A stretch of 64,000 bases of DNA, from the NCBI GenBank assembly GCA_038232515.1, contig JBBSHS010000001.1, positions 45,848 through 109,847 of the forward strand. Direction: 5' to 3'. The notes beneath the pieces are model-generated. The model was not told the origin of the DNA and searched no databases. It saw nothing but the letters and a program-made list of their open reading frames with translations. Below, in pieces: positions 9,580 to 18,672 of the stretch (positions are counted from its first letter, which is position 1; the number at the start of each line of letters is the position of its first letter). The position numbers and the translations under genes are program-made. The DNA comes from JBBSHS01 sp038232515. GTDB taxonomy: Bacteria > Actinomycetota > Acidimicrobiia > Acidimicrobiales > JAUJNH01.

Positions 9580-10368
9580 GTGGCCGTCGAGCGCCCGCGG
9601 TGGCCGGCCCGTCCCCCGGGAGCGCCAGCCTTCGAGCACATGGATGTGCCGGGGGCGGCACGGCCGGACGTCTGGGCTCAGGCTCCGCCCGGCGGGCCGG
9701 CCTCCGGGGTGGTCCTGCCGGCCTGGGTGGTCACGTTGGCCAAGACCCTGACCGTGGGCTGCGTGGCCGCCGCCGTGCTCGCTCCTGTGGCTCTGCTCTT
9801 CAACCTGCACGAGGGCGGCTCGGCCTCGGGCCCGGCCGTCCCGTTCTCCACCACCACGTCGACCACCCCACCGCCGACCGGGCTTGTCCGGCCCCTCCGC
9901 CCCACTGTCACCCAGCCGGCGCCGACCACCACGACGGTGGTCCCGGGCACCTCGCTCGCCTCGCAGAAGGTGTGCACTCTGGTGCAGGACGCCGAGGCCC
10001 AGGCCGTCCTGGGTGCAGTCCCGGCGTCGCGCAACCCGGGCACCACCAGCGGTTTCGGGCCGCCCATGGACGCCTGTGTGATCTCCGTCGGCTCGGCCGG
10101 TGACCCGGCCGCCGCCCAGCTCGTCGTGGCCGTGGGGGACGACACCGACTTCCTACTGGCCGAGGCCAACGAGCCCACCGCCTCCGACCTGGGAGTGGGT
10201 GACGACTCCTACGTGGCCGTCCGCCCCCGCAGCTCGCCCCGCTCGGTGGCGCTGGGGCTGTTGCAGCAGGACCGGTCGGTGATCCTCGAGATCATCGGCT
10301 CCAAGGCGTCCGACGACGGAGTGGCCGCCGCCCGCCAGCTCCTGGTCGCCGTCCGCTCCCGTCTCTAA
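9580..10368 (+). CDS. membrane-anchored protein of unknown function
   Basis: 262 residues from a GTG with GGGAGG upstream, 11 bp after asd. A Pro/Ala-rich cytoplasmic segment is followed by one membrane helix (about 48-72, VVTLAKTLTVGCVAAAVLAPVALLF), a long Thr/Pro linker, then a ~130-residue extracytoplasmic domain containing two Cys (KVCTLVQDAEAQAVLG and MDACVISVG). The domain pattern (CxLvxxxEAxAVLG ... C ... aaaQLVVAVGDD) is reminiscent of DUF3558-like secreted actinobacterial domains; that resemblance is tentative. Co-transcription with asd is likely from spacing but no functional link is evident. Confidence 0.7.
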   Translation: MAVERPRWPARPPGAPAFEHMDVPGAARPDVWAQAPPGGPASGVVLPAWVVTLAKTLTVGCVAAAVLAPVALLFNLHEGGSASGPAVPFSTTTSTTPPPTGLVRPLRPTVTQPAPTTTTVVPGTSLASQKVCTLVQDAEAQAVLGAVPASRNPGTTSGFGPPMDACVISVGSAGDPAAAQLVVAVGDDTDFLLAEANEPTASDLGVGDDSYVAVRPRSSPRSVALGLLQQDRSVILEIIGSKASDDGVAAARQLLVAVRSRL

Positions 10369-10430
10369 CCGGGCCGCCGGCATTTGATGTGCCGTGAGCT
10401 GCGTTACCGCCGGATCCTCCGGCCCGGCCC

Positions 10431-11231
10431 TCAGCGGACGGCAAGGACCTCGCCGTGCAGGACGGCGAAGAAGCCATCGGCCTGGTCTGCCCACCGCCGC
10501 CATGCCGTCGCCATCCGGGCCAGCTCCTGCGGCTCGGACAGCGCAGAGCCGACGGCCTGCTCGGCGAAGGACGAGAGCTCGACCCGCTCGGCCCAGAGGT
10601 CGCCCCACCAGCGGCGGCTCTTGGGCTCGGCGAACGTCCACGTGGAGCTGCTCACCCGGACGTCGGTGAAACCTGCGGACTGCACCCATCCCAGGAGCCG
10701 GCGGCCGGCGTCGGCGTGGGCCCCGTTGAGGGCGACGATCTGGAGGTAGAGCTCGAGCCAGCGGTCCAGGAGAGGATCAGCCGGGGCCCAGGCGAAGGCC
10801 GGGTAGTCGCTGTCGCGCACGGCCAGGACGCCGCCCGGTCGCAGCACCCGACGCATCTGCCCGACGGCGGCGACGGGATCGGTGAGGTGTTGGAGGACCT
10901 GGTGGGCATGGACCACGTCGAAGGAGCCATCGTCGAAGTCGAGGCTGTACACGTCTCCGGCCATGAAGCGGGCGTTGCCGACCATCTCACGGCGGCGCAG
11001 TTCTTCGGCCCCGGCCACGACGTCGGCCGAGCGGTCGATGCCGGTCACCACGCCCGGCTCGACCAGCTTGGCCAGATCGAGGGTGATGGTCCCGGGGCCG
11101 CATCCGACATCGAGCAGCCGCTGGCCCGGCGCCAGGGAGCCCAGTAGGTAGGCGGCGGAGTTCTCGGCGGTCCGCCACCGGTGGCTGCGCAGCACCGACT
11201 CGTGGTGCCCGTGGGTGTAGTTGTCCTCCAC
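10431..11231 (-). CDS. class I SAM-dependent methyltransferase
   Basis: About 266 residues from the GTG of VEDNYTHGHHESVLRSH. Motif I LLDVGCGPGTITLDLA, motif II VTGIDRSADVV, motif III ARFMAGDVYSLDF, then VVHAHQVLQHL and LRPGGVLAVRDSDY: an UbiE/Methyltransf_11-type fold. The YTHGHHESVLRSHRWRTAENSAAYLL opening is typical of a small-molecule methyltransferase group in actinobacteria and fungi (substrate unknown). The frame stays open to 11420, but that overlaps the divergent gene at 11299, so the shorter start is preferred. Confidence 0.85.
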   Translation of the reverse strand: MEDNYTHGHHESVLRSHRWRTAENSAAYLLGSLAPGQRLLDVGCGPGTITLDLAKLVEPGVVTGIDRSADVVAGAEELRRREMVGNARFMAGDVYSLDFDDGSFDVVHAHQVLQHLTDPVAAVGQMRRVLRPGGVLAVRDSDYPAFAWAPADPLLDRWLELYLQIVALNGAHADAGRRLLGWVQSAGFTDVRVSSSTWTFAEPKSRRWWGDLWAERVELSSFAEQAVGSALSEPQELARMATAWRRWADQADGFFAVLHGEVLAVR

Positions 11232-11298
11232 CGGCCCACTCTGCCAGGCCACCGCCGACCCGCCCGTGTCTTTGCCCGTCACTACGCTGTACCACCGC

Positions 11299-11922
11299 AT
11301 GCGGAGCTGTTTCGACAAGGCTTCGGGCGCCTTCGCCACGGTGGTCGGCGCTTTGGGCAGCGACGACTGGGAACGGCCCGCCCTCGGGCAATGGTCGGTA
11401 CGCGACCTCGTCGGCCACACCAGCCGGGCCCTTTCGACGGTCGAGGCCTATCTGGGCGACCGGCCCCGTCCGAGCGGCGACCACCCGGTCCCCGGCGTCA
11501 TCGACGACCCGACCGTCTACTGGCTGGCGGCCCGGTCCAGCCTGGCCGACCCGGACGCCGTGGCCCGGCGGGGCCGGGAGGCGGGCGCCGCTCTGGGGGC
11601 CGACCCGGCCGCCGCCGTCGCCTCACTCGCCGCCCGGGTGACGGCCCTTGTGGCCCAGACGTCCGACGAGGCGGTCGTGGCCAGTCCGGTGGGGCCGATG
11701 ACCCTGTCCGCCTACCTGCCGACCCGGATCTTCGAGCTCACCGTGCACAGCCTCGATCTGGCCCGGGCCACCGGGACGGAGGTGCCGGCGGCGCTCGCCG
11801 AGCCGATCGGCGCCAGTCTGCTCATGGCGGCGCGAATGGCGCAGGACCGGCCCGATTCGGGCCATCTGCTGTTGGCCCTCACCGGCCGGGGGCCGATACC
11901 AGCGGGTTTCAGCGTGGTCTGA
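11299..11922 (+). CDS. maleylpyruvate isomerase-family, mycothiol-dependent-type protein
   Basis: 207 residues starting MRSCFDKASGAF. The N-terminal half shows the MDMPI/DinB-like pattern LGSDDWERPALGQWSVRDLVGHTSRAL, where W..RDLVGH supplies the first metal-ligand His, and a later SAYLPTRIFELTVHSLDLARA supplies the second (TVHSLDLA). This is the TIGR03083 type of mycothiol-dependent isomerase-like proteins, a large actinobacterial family with mostly unknown reactions. The promoter is in the 67-bp gap shared with the divergent methyltransferase. Confidence 0.8.
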   Translation: MRSCFDKASGAFATVVGALGSDDWERPALGQWSVRDLVGHTSRALSTVEAYLGDRPRPSGDHPVPGVIDDPTVYWLAARSSLADPDAVARRGREAGAALGADPAAAVASLAARVTALVAQTSDEAVVASPVGPMTLSAYLPTRIFELTVHSLDLARATGTEVPAALAEPIGASLLMAARMAQDRPDSGHLLLALTGRGPIPAGFSVV

Positions 11923-11932
11923 GGCTTGGCCG

Positions 11933-12931
11933 TCAGGTCTGTGCGCCGGCCGACCGGCGGGCGTTGGGTGGCGACGGCTCGTCCCAGATGCCGGCCGCCT
12001 TCCACAACAGCTTGGAGGCGGGGTTGACGAGCCCGAGCTCCACCCACAGGCGGCGCGTCTTGGCCACCGAGTCCTTGAGCAGCTGGGACCCTTCGAGCGA
12101 CCCGAATGCCTGGCGGACGACGGACCGGGGTATCCGGTTGTTGCGCACGAGGTCGGCCGGTGGCCGCAGCATGAGCCGGCTCATGATGCCGAGGACGATG
12201 GGGGCTACCGCCGCCAACAGGTGTCGGCGCACGAAGCCCAGCGCGGGAACATCGTGCCTCAGGTGGTGACGGGCGAAGGAGAGGTGGCGCGCCTCCTCGG
12301 TGACGTGGATGCGCATGATCCGCTCCACCAGCGGGTGGCGAACGGCTCCGTCTTCGAGCTGACGGCGCTGCAGGTGGTCGATCGGGTCCTCCCCACCCAG
12401 GACGAAGACGAAGAACATCGACGGGAACCAGCGGCTGAGGGGCACGATGGTCAGCTCGGCCAGGACCCGCAGCGACCTGGGCATCCCCCGGACCGGGAGC
12501 CGGGAGCGGTTCGTGAACTCCTGGAACATCAACGTGTGCTGGGACTCTTCGATGATCTCGTGGTGAAGGTAGCGGAACTCGGGGGCGCCGTTGGGCAGGG
12601 TGAAGGCGTACCGCAGCAGCCCCCGTTGGAGCAGGTTCTCGAAGTGCCAGCCCACCTTCATGAAGGCGGCGTAGCGGTACAGCCCGATCCGGGCCCGGAC
12701 CGCAGCCGGCTGGGAGCGGTACCACTCGCTGGCCCCGAGCGGGTCGTGGCCCGGCAGGTCCAGCCTGGGATCGTCGGGGACGAGGGCCATGTCCGAGCTG
12801 TCCCAGGCGACGTCGGTGTAGGCCTCGAAGTGCCTGTCCACCGACAGCCGGCTGAGCCGGTCGAGCATGGTGCGGAACCCGTCGCTGTCGGCGGCGTCTT
12901 CGCCGGCCTCCTGGTCGAGGACGTCGCTCAT
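11933..12931 (-). CDS. AurF-like diiron oxygenase
   Basis: 332 residues of the AurF / p-aminobenzoate N-oxygenase family. The diiron ligands fit HHEIIEESQHTLMF (E..xxH helix) and HVTEEARHLSFARHHL (EExRH helix), plus an earlier Glu in KVGWHFENLLQ. AurF itself N-oxygenates aryl amines. Here no biosynthetic cluster surrounds it, and it is coupled (ATGA overlap) with an alpha/beta hydrolase, so a lipid or xenobiotic oxidation role is only inference. The C-terminal tail (PSPPNARRSAGAQT) is disordered. Confidence 0.82.
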   Translation of the reverse strand: MSDVLDQEAGEDAADSDGFRTMLDRLSRLSVDRHFEAYTDVAWDSSDMALVPDDPRLDLPGHDPLGASEWYRSQPAAVRARIGLYRYAAFMKVGWHFENLLQRGLLRYAFTLPNGAPEFRYLHHEIIEESQHTLMFQEFTNRSRLPVRGMPRSLRVLAELTIVPLSRWFPSMFFVFVLGGEDPIDHLQRRQLEDGAVRHPLVERIMRIHVTEEARHLSFARHHLRHDVPALGFVRRHLLAAVAPIVLGIMSRLMLRPPADLVRNNRIPRSVVRQAFGSLEGSQLLKDSVAKTRRLWVELGLVNPASKLLWKAAGIWDEPSPPNARRSAGAQT

Positions 12932-13938
12932 CGGTGCCCCCCTTCGCCGCTGGAATTGGTGGTGGGTGTCAGCGCCGTCGGGACGGCGTCGGTCGACCCA
13001 TCGCCGTGGGCCTGGGCGATCAGGTCGGCCAGCAGGTCCGGTGCCTCGAACGGCAGCATATGCCCGGCGCCCGGCACCTCGACCAGGCGGGCGCCCGGGA
13101 TGGCAGCGACGATGGCCTGGCTGAAGCGGACGGGGGTTAGGACGTCGCGGCGCCCGACCACCACGGTGGTGGGCACGGCGACGTCGGCCAGCCCGTCGCG
13201 CAGGTCCATGGCCTGCATGGCCTTGAGGTAGGCGAGGCGCACGGCGGATGGCGTCGTCGAGAACCCGCTCTGGGTGATGGCCAGATGCCGGCGGCTGATG
13301 CTGCGCCCGGCCGTGGGGCGAACGAGCACCGAGCCGATCCGTCCGGCGACCAGGCGACCCACCAGCTCGTTGCCCACGACCGTGGCGGCGACGTGGCCCA
13401 AGTACATCAGACCGGTGAGGCGGCTGGCCGTCGACACCAGCACCAGGGCCCTCACCCGCTGGGCGGTCACATCCGGGTGGTCCACGGCCAGGGCCTGGAC
13501 GGCCATGCCGCCCATCGAGTGGCCGGCCACGACCGCGTAGCGGGCGTCGACGGCTTCGAGCACGGACCGCAGGTCGTCACCCAGCTGGGCCACCGTGGGC
13601 GCCGTGTCGCCCAGCGTCGACGTGCCGTGGCCCCGCTGGTCGTACAGCACGAGCCGGTGACCGGCGTCGAGGAGCCGGCTGGTGACCGGCGACCACACGT
13701 CCCTTGTCCCCGTCCAGCAATGTGAGAGCACGACGTCAGGCCCATCGCCGATGACCACCCCGTCGAGAACGGCGCCGTCGTCGGCCTCCACCTTGAAGGA
13801 CTCACCGGTACCCAGCTGGTCCTCGAGGTCGTCATCCTCGCTGCGCGCCCGTCGCCGGGCCACCTCCGCGCCGACGACCGTGGCCGCCACCGCTCCGGCC
13901 GCGCCCCACCCGACGGACCGCTTCACGACAGCCTCCAC
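12928..13938 (-). CDS. alpha/beta hydrolase
   Basis: 336 residues. The basic/hydrophobic N-terminus (KRSVGWGAAGAVAATVVGAEVARRRA) could be a membrane anchor. The hydrolase core has LSHCWTGTRDVW (oxyanion strand), LYDQRGHGTS, the nucleophile elbow VAGHSMGGMAV (Ser), an acidic residue in VVGRRDVLTP and the final His in GAGHMLPFEAP, so the triad looks complete. Its stop overlaps the ATG of the diiron protein, indicating an operon of hydrolase then oxygenase. The substrate cannot be determined. Confidence 0.85.
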   Translation of the reverse strand: MEAVVKRSVGWGAAGAVAATVVGAEVARRRARSEDDDLEDQLGTGESFKVEADDGAVLDGVVIGDGPDVVLSHCWTGTRDVWSPVTSRLLDAGHRLVLYDQRGHGTSTLGDTAPTVAQLGDDLRSVLEAVDARYAVVAGHSMGGMAVQALAVDHPDVTAQRVRALVLVSTASRLTGLMYLGHVAATVVGNELVGRLVAGRIGSVLVRPTAGRSISRRHLAITQSGFSTTPSAVRLAYLKAMQAMDLRDGLADVAVPTTVVVGRRDVLTPVRFSQAIVAAIPGARLVEVPGAGHMLPFEAPDLLADLIAQAHGDGSTDAVPTALTPTTNSSGEGGHR

Positions 13939-14122
13939 CGGTCAGTGCCAGTCTGGGGATGCCCGGGCCCGACGCGGCCACGATGTCGCACGGTCTGAAC
14001 GATGGCACGGGTCGGCGGCCGGGTCCACCGCCGGCCCGCGCCAGCCATGTCCGTCGGCGCCGTCGGCCCTCCGCTGGCCTGGCCGCGGTGGCTCGGGGGC
14101 CGTGGTCGGCTTGGATATAGCC

Positions 14123-14797
<675 letters not shown>

Positions 14798-14855
14798 GCG
14801 GCACCCGAAGGCCAACCACGCCGATCGCTCGGCGGTCCGTGCCGCCGCACGCGCC

Positions 14856-16166
14856 ATGACCTGGCTCGACGCCTTTTCCCTGGCGGCCAAGAGCCTGGGC
14901 CGGCGGGCCGGCCGGGCCGTCCTGACCGTGCTGGCGGTGGGCCTGGGGGCGACGCTCCTCGTCGCCCTGCTGACCATCGCCGGCACGGCCCGTACCCGGG
15001 TGCTGTCGGAGCTTTCCAAGGGCGGCCCCCTGGCCGGCGTCAAGGTGGCGGCGGCCGAGCCCGACCCCACCCAGATCGACGAGGACAACGCCAAGCCGGG
15101 CGCTCCCAAGGACCTCGACGAACGGGCCCTCGACCAGATCCGGGCCCTGCCGGGCGTCGGCTCGGTGGTGCCGGTGGTGACGGCTCGGATCGTGGTCGTG
15201 CCCACGTCGCTGCCGCCGACCGTCACCCTGTCCAACACCGACGTCCCCGGCGGCTTTGCCGAGACGGTCGTCGGCGCCAACCTGGGCCGGATCTCGGCCC
15301 TGCCCATCTCCATCCTGGCCGGCCGACTCCCCACCGCCGGGGCGTCGACCGAGGTGGCGGTCACGCCCGGATGGCTCCAGCAGCTGGGTCTGGGGCGCAA
15401 GGAGGCGGCGTCGGTCGTCGGCCAGACCATGGTCCTCGCTGCGCCCCGGGGCCGGGGACGGGGCCTGCAGGGGCGGTGGACCAAGGCGACGGTCGTGGGA
15501 GTCGTGGCCCAGGAGGCGGCCAGCGGCCAACTGGTCATGGACCAGGGCGCCGTCACCGAGGCTCGGGCGTGGTCGCAGGCCGGTGGGCCGGTGGGCCGGT
15601 TCAGCCAGCCCAGCTCTCCCTACGCCGGTCTGTTCGTCGTGGCCCGCCGCCTCGACCAGGTGACCCAGGTACGTCAGGAGATCACCCAGGTGGGCTACTC
15701 GACTCAGGCCCCCGAGAACCTCATCGCCTCGGTCCAGCGCTACCTGAGGGTGGTGGAGATCGTCCTCACCGGCATCGGCGCCATCGCCCTGGTCATCGCC
15801 TCGCTCGGCATCGCCAACGCCATGTTGGCCGCCGTGCGCGAGCGGCGTCGGGAGATCGGCGTGCTGAAGGCCATCGGCGCCAGCGACGGCGACGTGTTGC
15901 GGCTGTTCCTGGTGGAGGCGGCCGTCCTGGGCCTGGTCGGTGGGGCGCTGGGCACCCTGACGGGATGGGCCATTGCGTCCGGCGTCGGCTCGGTGGTCAA
16001 CACCTATCTGACCGACCAGGGACTCGCCGGGGTGCGCCTGTCGCTGCCGGGCTGGGTGGCCCTCGGCGGCGTACTGGGCTCGATGGTCCTCGCCCTGCTG
16101 GCCGGCACCGCGCCGGCCGTGCGGGCCGCCCGCCTGCCGGCCCGGGAGGCGGTGGGAGCGGCATGA
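14856..16166 (+). CDS. FtsX-like/MacB-type ABC permease
   Basis: 436 residues, MacB topology: one N-terminal helix (residues 21-43), an extracytoplasmic MacB_PCD domain (about 45-290), then the FtsX domain with three helices. LIASLGIANAMLAAVRERRREIGVLKAIGA is the diagnostic FtsX segment with the RREIGVLKA cytoplasmic loop contacting the ATPase. Pairs with the ATPase encoded immediately upstream. Its stop overlaps the ATG of a secreted SGNH lipoprotein, suggesting the exporter and lipoprotein work together (inference). Confidence 0.9.
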   Translation: MTWLDAFSLAAKSLGRRAGRAVLTVLAVGLGATLLVALLTIAGTARTRVLSELSKGGPLAGVKVAAAEPDPTQIDEDNAKPGAPKDLDERALDQIRALPGVGSVVPVVTARIVVVPTSLPPTVTLSNTDVPGGFAETVVGANLGRISALPISILAGRLPTAGASTEVAVTPGWLQQLGLGRKEAASVVGQTMVLAAPRGRGRGLQGRWTKATVVGVVAQEAASGQLVMDQGAVTEARAWSQAGGPVGRFSQPSSPYAGLFVVARRLDQVTQVRQEITQVGYSTQAPENLIASVQRYLRVVEIVLTGIGAIALVIASLGIANAMLAAVRERRREIGVLKAIGASDGDVLRLFLVEAAVLGLVGGALGTLTGWAIASGVGSVVNTYLTDQGLAGVRLSLPGWVALGGVLGSMVLALLAGTAPAVRAARLPAREAVGAA

Positions 16167-16939
16167 GCCGGGCCTGGCGAGGTGGGGTGGCCAGACGGGC
16201 TCTGAGCGGCGTGGTCGTCCTCGTCGCGGTGCTCGTGGTGCTGGCCGCCGGGTGCGCCAGCCCGAAGCCGAAGGTGGCGGGGCCGCCGCTGGCGCCGCCG
16301 CCAGTCAGGGTCGTGTACGTTGCCGTCGGCGCCAGTGAGACGGTCGGGATCGGAGCCGCCGATCCCCTGAACGAGGCATGGCCCCAGGTGCTGTTCCGCA
16401 AGGATCTGCCCCCCGGGACGGTCTTGGAGAACTTCGCCATACCCGGCGCCACCGTGGCCGACGCCCTGCAGCGGGAGGTGCCCGACGCCGTGGCGCAGTC
16501 GCCGGCCCTGGCCACGGTGTGGCTCAACGTGAACGACATCAACCGGCTCGTGCCTGTGGCCACCTACAAGCAGCAGTTGGACGACCTGGTCCACCGGCTG
16601 CGACGGGGAGGAGCCACCAGGGTGCTGGTGGCCAACACTCCACCGCTCGACCACCTGCCCGGCATCCTGGCCTGCGGTGACCGCCCGCCGCCCGGCGTCC
16701 GCTGCCTCGCCAATGGGCCGCTTCCCGGCCTGGCCGCGCTCGACGCCACCGTCGACGCCTACAACGCGGCCGTGGCCCAGGTGGTGCAGTCCGAGGGAGC
16801 CGTGCTCGTCGACCTGCACGCCGCCGGCCTGGCGGCCCGGGCCGACGGTAGCGAGGCCTCGCTGGTGGCCTCCGACGGTTTCCATCCGTCGACCGTCGGT
16901 CACGCCGCCATCGCCGCCCAGTTCGCCGCCGGGTTGTAG
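16163..16939 (+). CDS. SGNH/GDSL-type esterase lipoprotein
   Basis: 258 residues starting MSRAWRGGVARRALSG at an ATG overlapping the permease stop; a longer upstream open frame is a shadow. The signal peptide ends in a lipobox VLAAGC (Cys about 30). The SGNH blocks are present but variant: GASETVGIGA (block I, Gly-Ala-Ser in place of GDS), the Gly/Asn-containing NVNDIN (block III) and DGFHPSTVGH (block V Asp and His). A surface esterase or acyl-transfer lipoprotein is likely. The 3' end runs directly into a dispersed hairpin repeat. Confidence 0.85.
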   Translation: MSRAWRGGVARRALSGVVVLVAVLVVLAAGCASPKPKVAGPPLAPPPVRVVYVAVGASETVGIGAADPLNEAWPQVLFRKDLPPGTVLENFAIPGATVADALQREVPDAVAQSPALATVWLNVNDINRLVPVATYKQQLDDLVHRLRRGGATRVLVANTPPLDHLPGILACGDRPPPGVRCLANGPLPGLAALDATVDAYNAAVAQVVQSEGAVLVDLHAAGLAARADGSEASLVASDGFHPSTVGHAAIAAQFAAGL

Positions 16940-16940
16940 C

Positions 16941-17098
16941 GAAGGGGTGGGGCGTCGCCCCTCCCCCTCGCGCTCCCCCTCCGCTTTGGGAGCTCGCTTT
17001 CGCTTGCCCTCATCTTCCGCAAGGACCGGCAAGCCGGATCCTTGCTCAGTGTGGGGGGCAAGACCCCCCACGCCCCCCGGCCGGCTCCGCCGGCGGGC
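16941..17098 (+). repeat. triple-hairpin dispersed repeat, copy A
   Basis: Intergenic repeat between two convergent genes, overlapping the end of the downstream one. It has a C-rich segment and AGCTCGCTTTCGCTTGCCCT, then three hairpins in a row: CAAGGACCGGC-AA-GCCGGATCCTTG (17020-17044), GTGGGGGG-CAAGA-CCCCCCAC (17051-17071) and GCCGGC-TCC-GCCGGC (about 17080-17094). Related copies lie at 18553-18672 (inverted), 23721-23867 and 52111-52173 (inverted, partial). Confidence 0.8.
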
Positions 17099-18524
17099 TG
17101 GCACTGATCTCGGAAGGTCGATCCTCGGCTGGGTTTGGCGACGGGGGCTTGCCCTCCGGGGGCGTTGTCCTGCTTCTCATTCGCTGGGCGAACCCCCACG
17201 CCACCAGGGCCGTGGCCAGGGCGTAGGAGGCTCGGCCCAGGGCCAGTTGGTGGGGGTGGTCGAGGATCACGGCGAAGAACTCGACTTCGCCGGCCACCGC
17301 CACCGCCGCCCACCACGGCATGGCCGCCAGCGTGGCTACGGCCAGCAGGGCCACCGCGTACCAGGGCTGCACCGGCGTGGCCACGAGGAAGAGAACGCCC
17401 AGCACGGCCACGGCCCCGACCTCGACGGGGGGCCGCCGCCACGCCACCCACGCCATCACCGCGGCCACGGCCAGCAGGGCCAGAGCGGTGGTGACGTTGC
17501 CGGGCAGGCCCAACAGGCCCAGGAGCAGGAACCGCGAGCCGGTGTCGTAGTGCTCCTCGCGCAGGTACGAGGGCAGGTAACCGAGCACCTTGAGGCCGAC
17601 AGCCAGGACGTGGGGGAGATAGGCCAGGCCGCAGACGGCGGCGAAGGCGCCGGTCACGGTCAACGGCCGGCGGCGCCACAGCGCGGGCAGGATGAGGGCG
17701 GGGTACAGCTTGACCATGGCGGCCAGGCCGAGCAGGCCGCCGGCCAGCCACGGCCGTTCGCGGCGGTGGGCCAGTAGGGCCCCGATGAGCAGGGCGATGG
17801 CCAGCCCGTCTACGTGGGCGTTGTTGGTGATCTCCAGCACCGCCACCGGGCACAGGGCGTACAGGACCACCAGGCGCTCGTCCCGCCCGAAGGCCCGTAG
17901 GGCCGCCACGAGCAGCCCGCACAGGATCAGGTCGACCAGGCCCGCCACCGCCTGCCACCCCCGCTCGTGGCTGGCGATGCCCACCACCGCGTACACCGCC
18001 CGGAACCACCCCTGGGCCACCGGCGGGTAGATGGTGCGGGCGTCGGGTCGGTTGATACGGGTGCAGCCGGGCGGCCGGTCGAGGGCTGCGCACTGTCGGG
18101 CACCGGGCCACAGCCAGGGTTCGCGTAGCTGGGCCAGCGCCGGCGAGGAAGGTGGGTAGCGGTAGGGGTCGACACCGGCGGCCTGGACCCGGGCCTCCCA
18201 CGAGTAGCGGTACACATCGTCGGAGGTCGACGGGATACCGGCCAGGGCGGCCACCCGCAGCAGGGCGGCGAACGCCAGGACCACCAGGATCGAGGTCCGG
18301 GCCGGCAGGCGCAGGGCACAGCGCACCGCCACCACCCATGCCAGCACCCACACCGCGAGCCGTGCCATCAGCGCCCACCGGTCGCCCAGGATCAGCTGCC
18401 GGGCGCAGTCCGCCGAGAGCACGACCCCCGCACAACCACTGACCAGAAGCCCCACCACGGTCCACCGCGAAGGCTTCTCAGTCCCACAAGCATTCTCTTG
18501 ACCTTCCTGGGCGCCAAGAGTCAT
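17046..18524 (-). CDS. GT87/DUF2029-type polyprenol-phosphate glycosyltransferase, integral membrane
   Basis: 492 residues from MTLGAQEGQENACG. About ten hydrophobic helices in the GT-C pattern; the first extracytoplasmic loop carries IPSTSDDVYRYSWEARVQAAGVDPYRYPP, an acidic DDxYRY..G...G.DPY loop typical of DUF2029/GT87 mannosyltransferases. Later helices include KLYPALILPALWRRRP. Probably transfers a sugar from a polyprenyl phosphate on the outer face. Both ends touch the dispersed hairpin repeat: the terminal residues (ASPPAEPAGGRGGSCPPH) are encoded by copy A, and copy B begins 30 bp before the start. Confidence 0.85.
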   Translation of the reverse strand: MTLGAQEGQENACGTEKPSRWTVVGLLVSGCAGVVLSADCARQLILGDRWALMARLAVWVLAWVVAVRCALRLPARTSILVVLAFAALLRVAALAGIPSTSDDVYRYSWEARVQAAGVDPYRYPPSSPALAQLREPWLWPGARQCAALDRPPGCTRINRPDARTIYPPVAQGWFRAVYAVVGIASHERGWQAVAGLVDLILCGLLVAALRAFGRDERLVVLYALCPVAVLEITNNAHVDGLAIALLIGALLAHRRERPWLAGGLLGLAAMVKLYPALILPALWRRRPLTVTGAFAAVCGLAYLPHVLAVGLKVLGYLPSYLREEHYDTGSRFLLLGLLGLPGNVTTALALLAVAAVMAWVAWRRPPVEVGAVAVLGVLFLVATPVQPWYAVALLAVATLAAMPWWAAVAVAGEVEFFAVILDHPHQLALGRASYALATALVAWGFAQRMRSRTTPPEGKPPSPNPAEDRPSEISASPPAEPAGGRGGSCPPH

Positions 18525-18552
18525 GTGGTCGCGGCCAATGGCGACGGTTTCT

Positions 18553-18672
18553 GGCGGCGGCCGGGGGGCGTGGGGGGCTTCGCCCCCCACATGCAGCAAG
18601 GATCCGGCTTGCCGGGCCTTGCGGGAGATGAGGGCGAGCGCAGCGAGCTCCTCAAGGGGAGGGGGCCCGCGC
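18553..18672 (-). repeat. triple-hairpin dispersed repeat, copy B (inverted)
   Basis: Reverse-orientation copy of the element at 16941. A perfect hairpin GTGGGGGGC-TTC-GCCCCCCAC lies at 18570-18590, then CAAGGATCCGGC-TTG-CCGGGCCTTG (18598-18621), and AGGGCGAGCGCAGCGAGCTC (18631-18650), the complement of the CGAGCTCGCT..GCTCGCCCT block. The stop codon of the epimerase gene (18652-18654) falls inside the copy. Confidence 0.8.
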
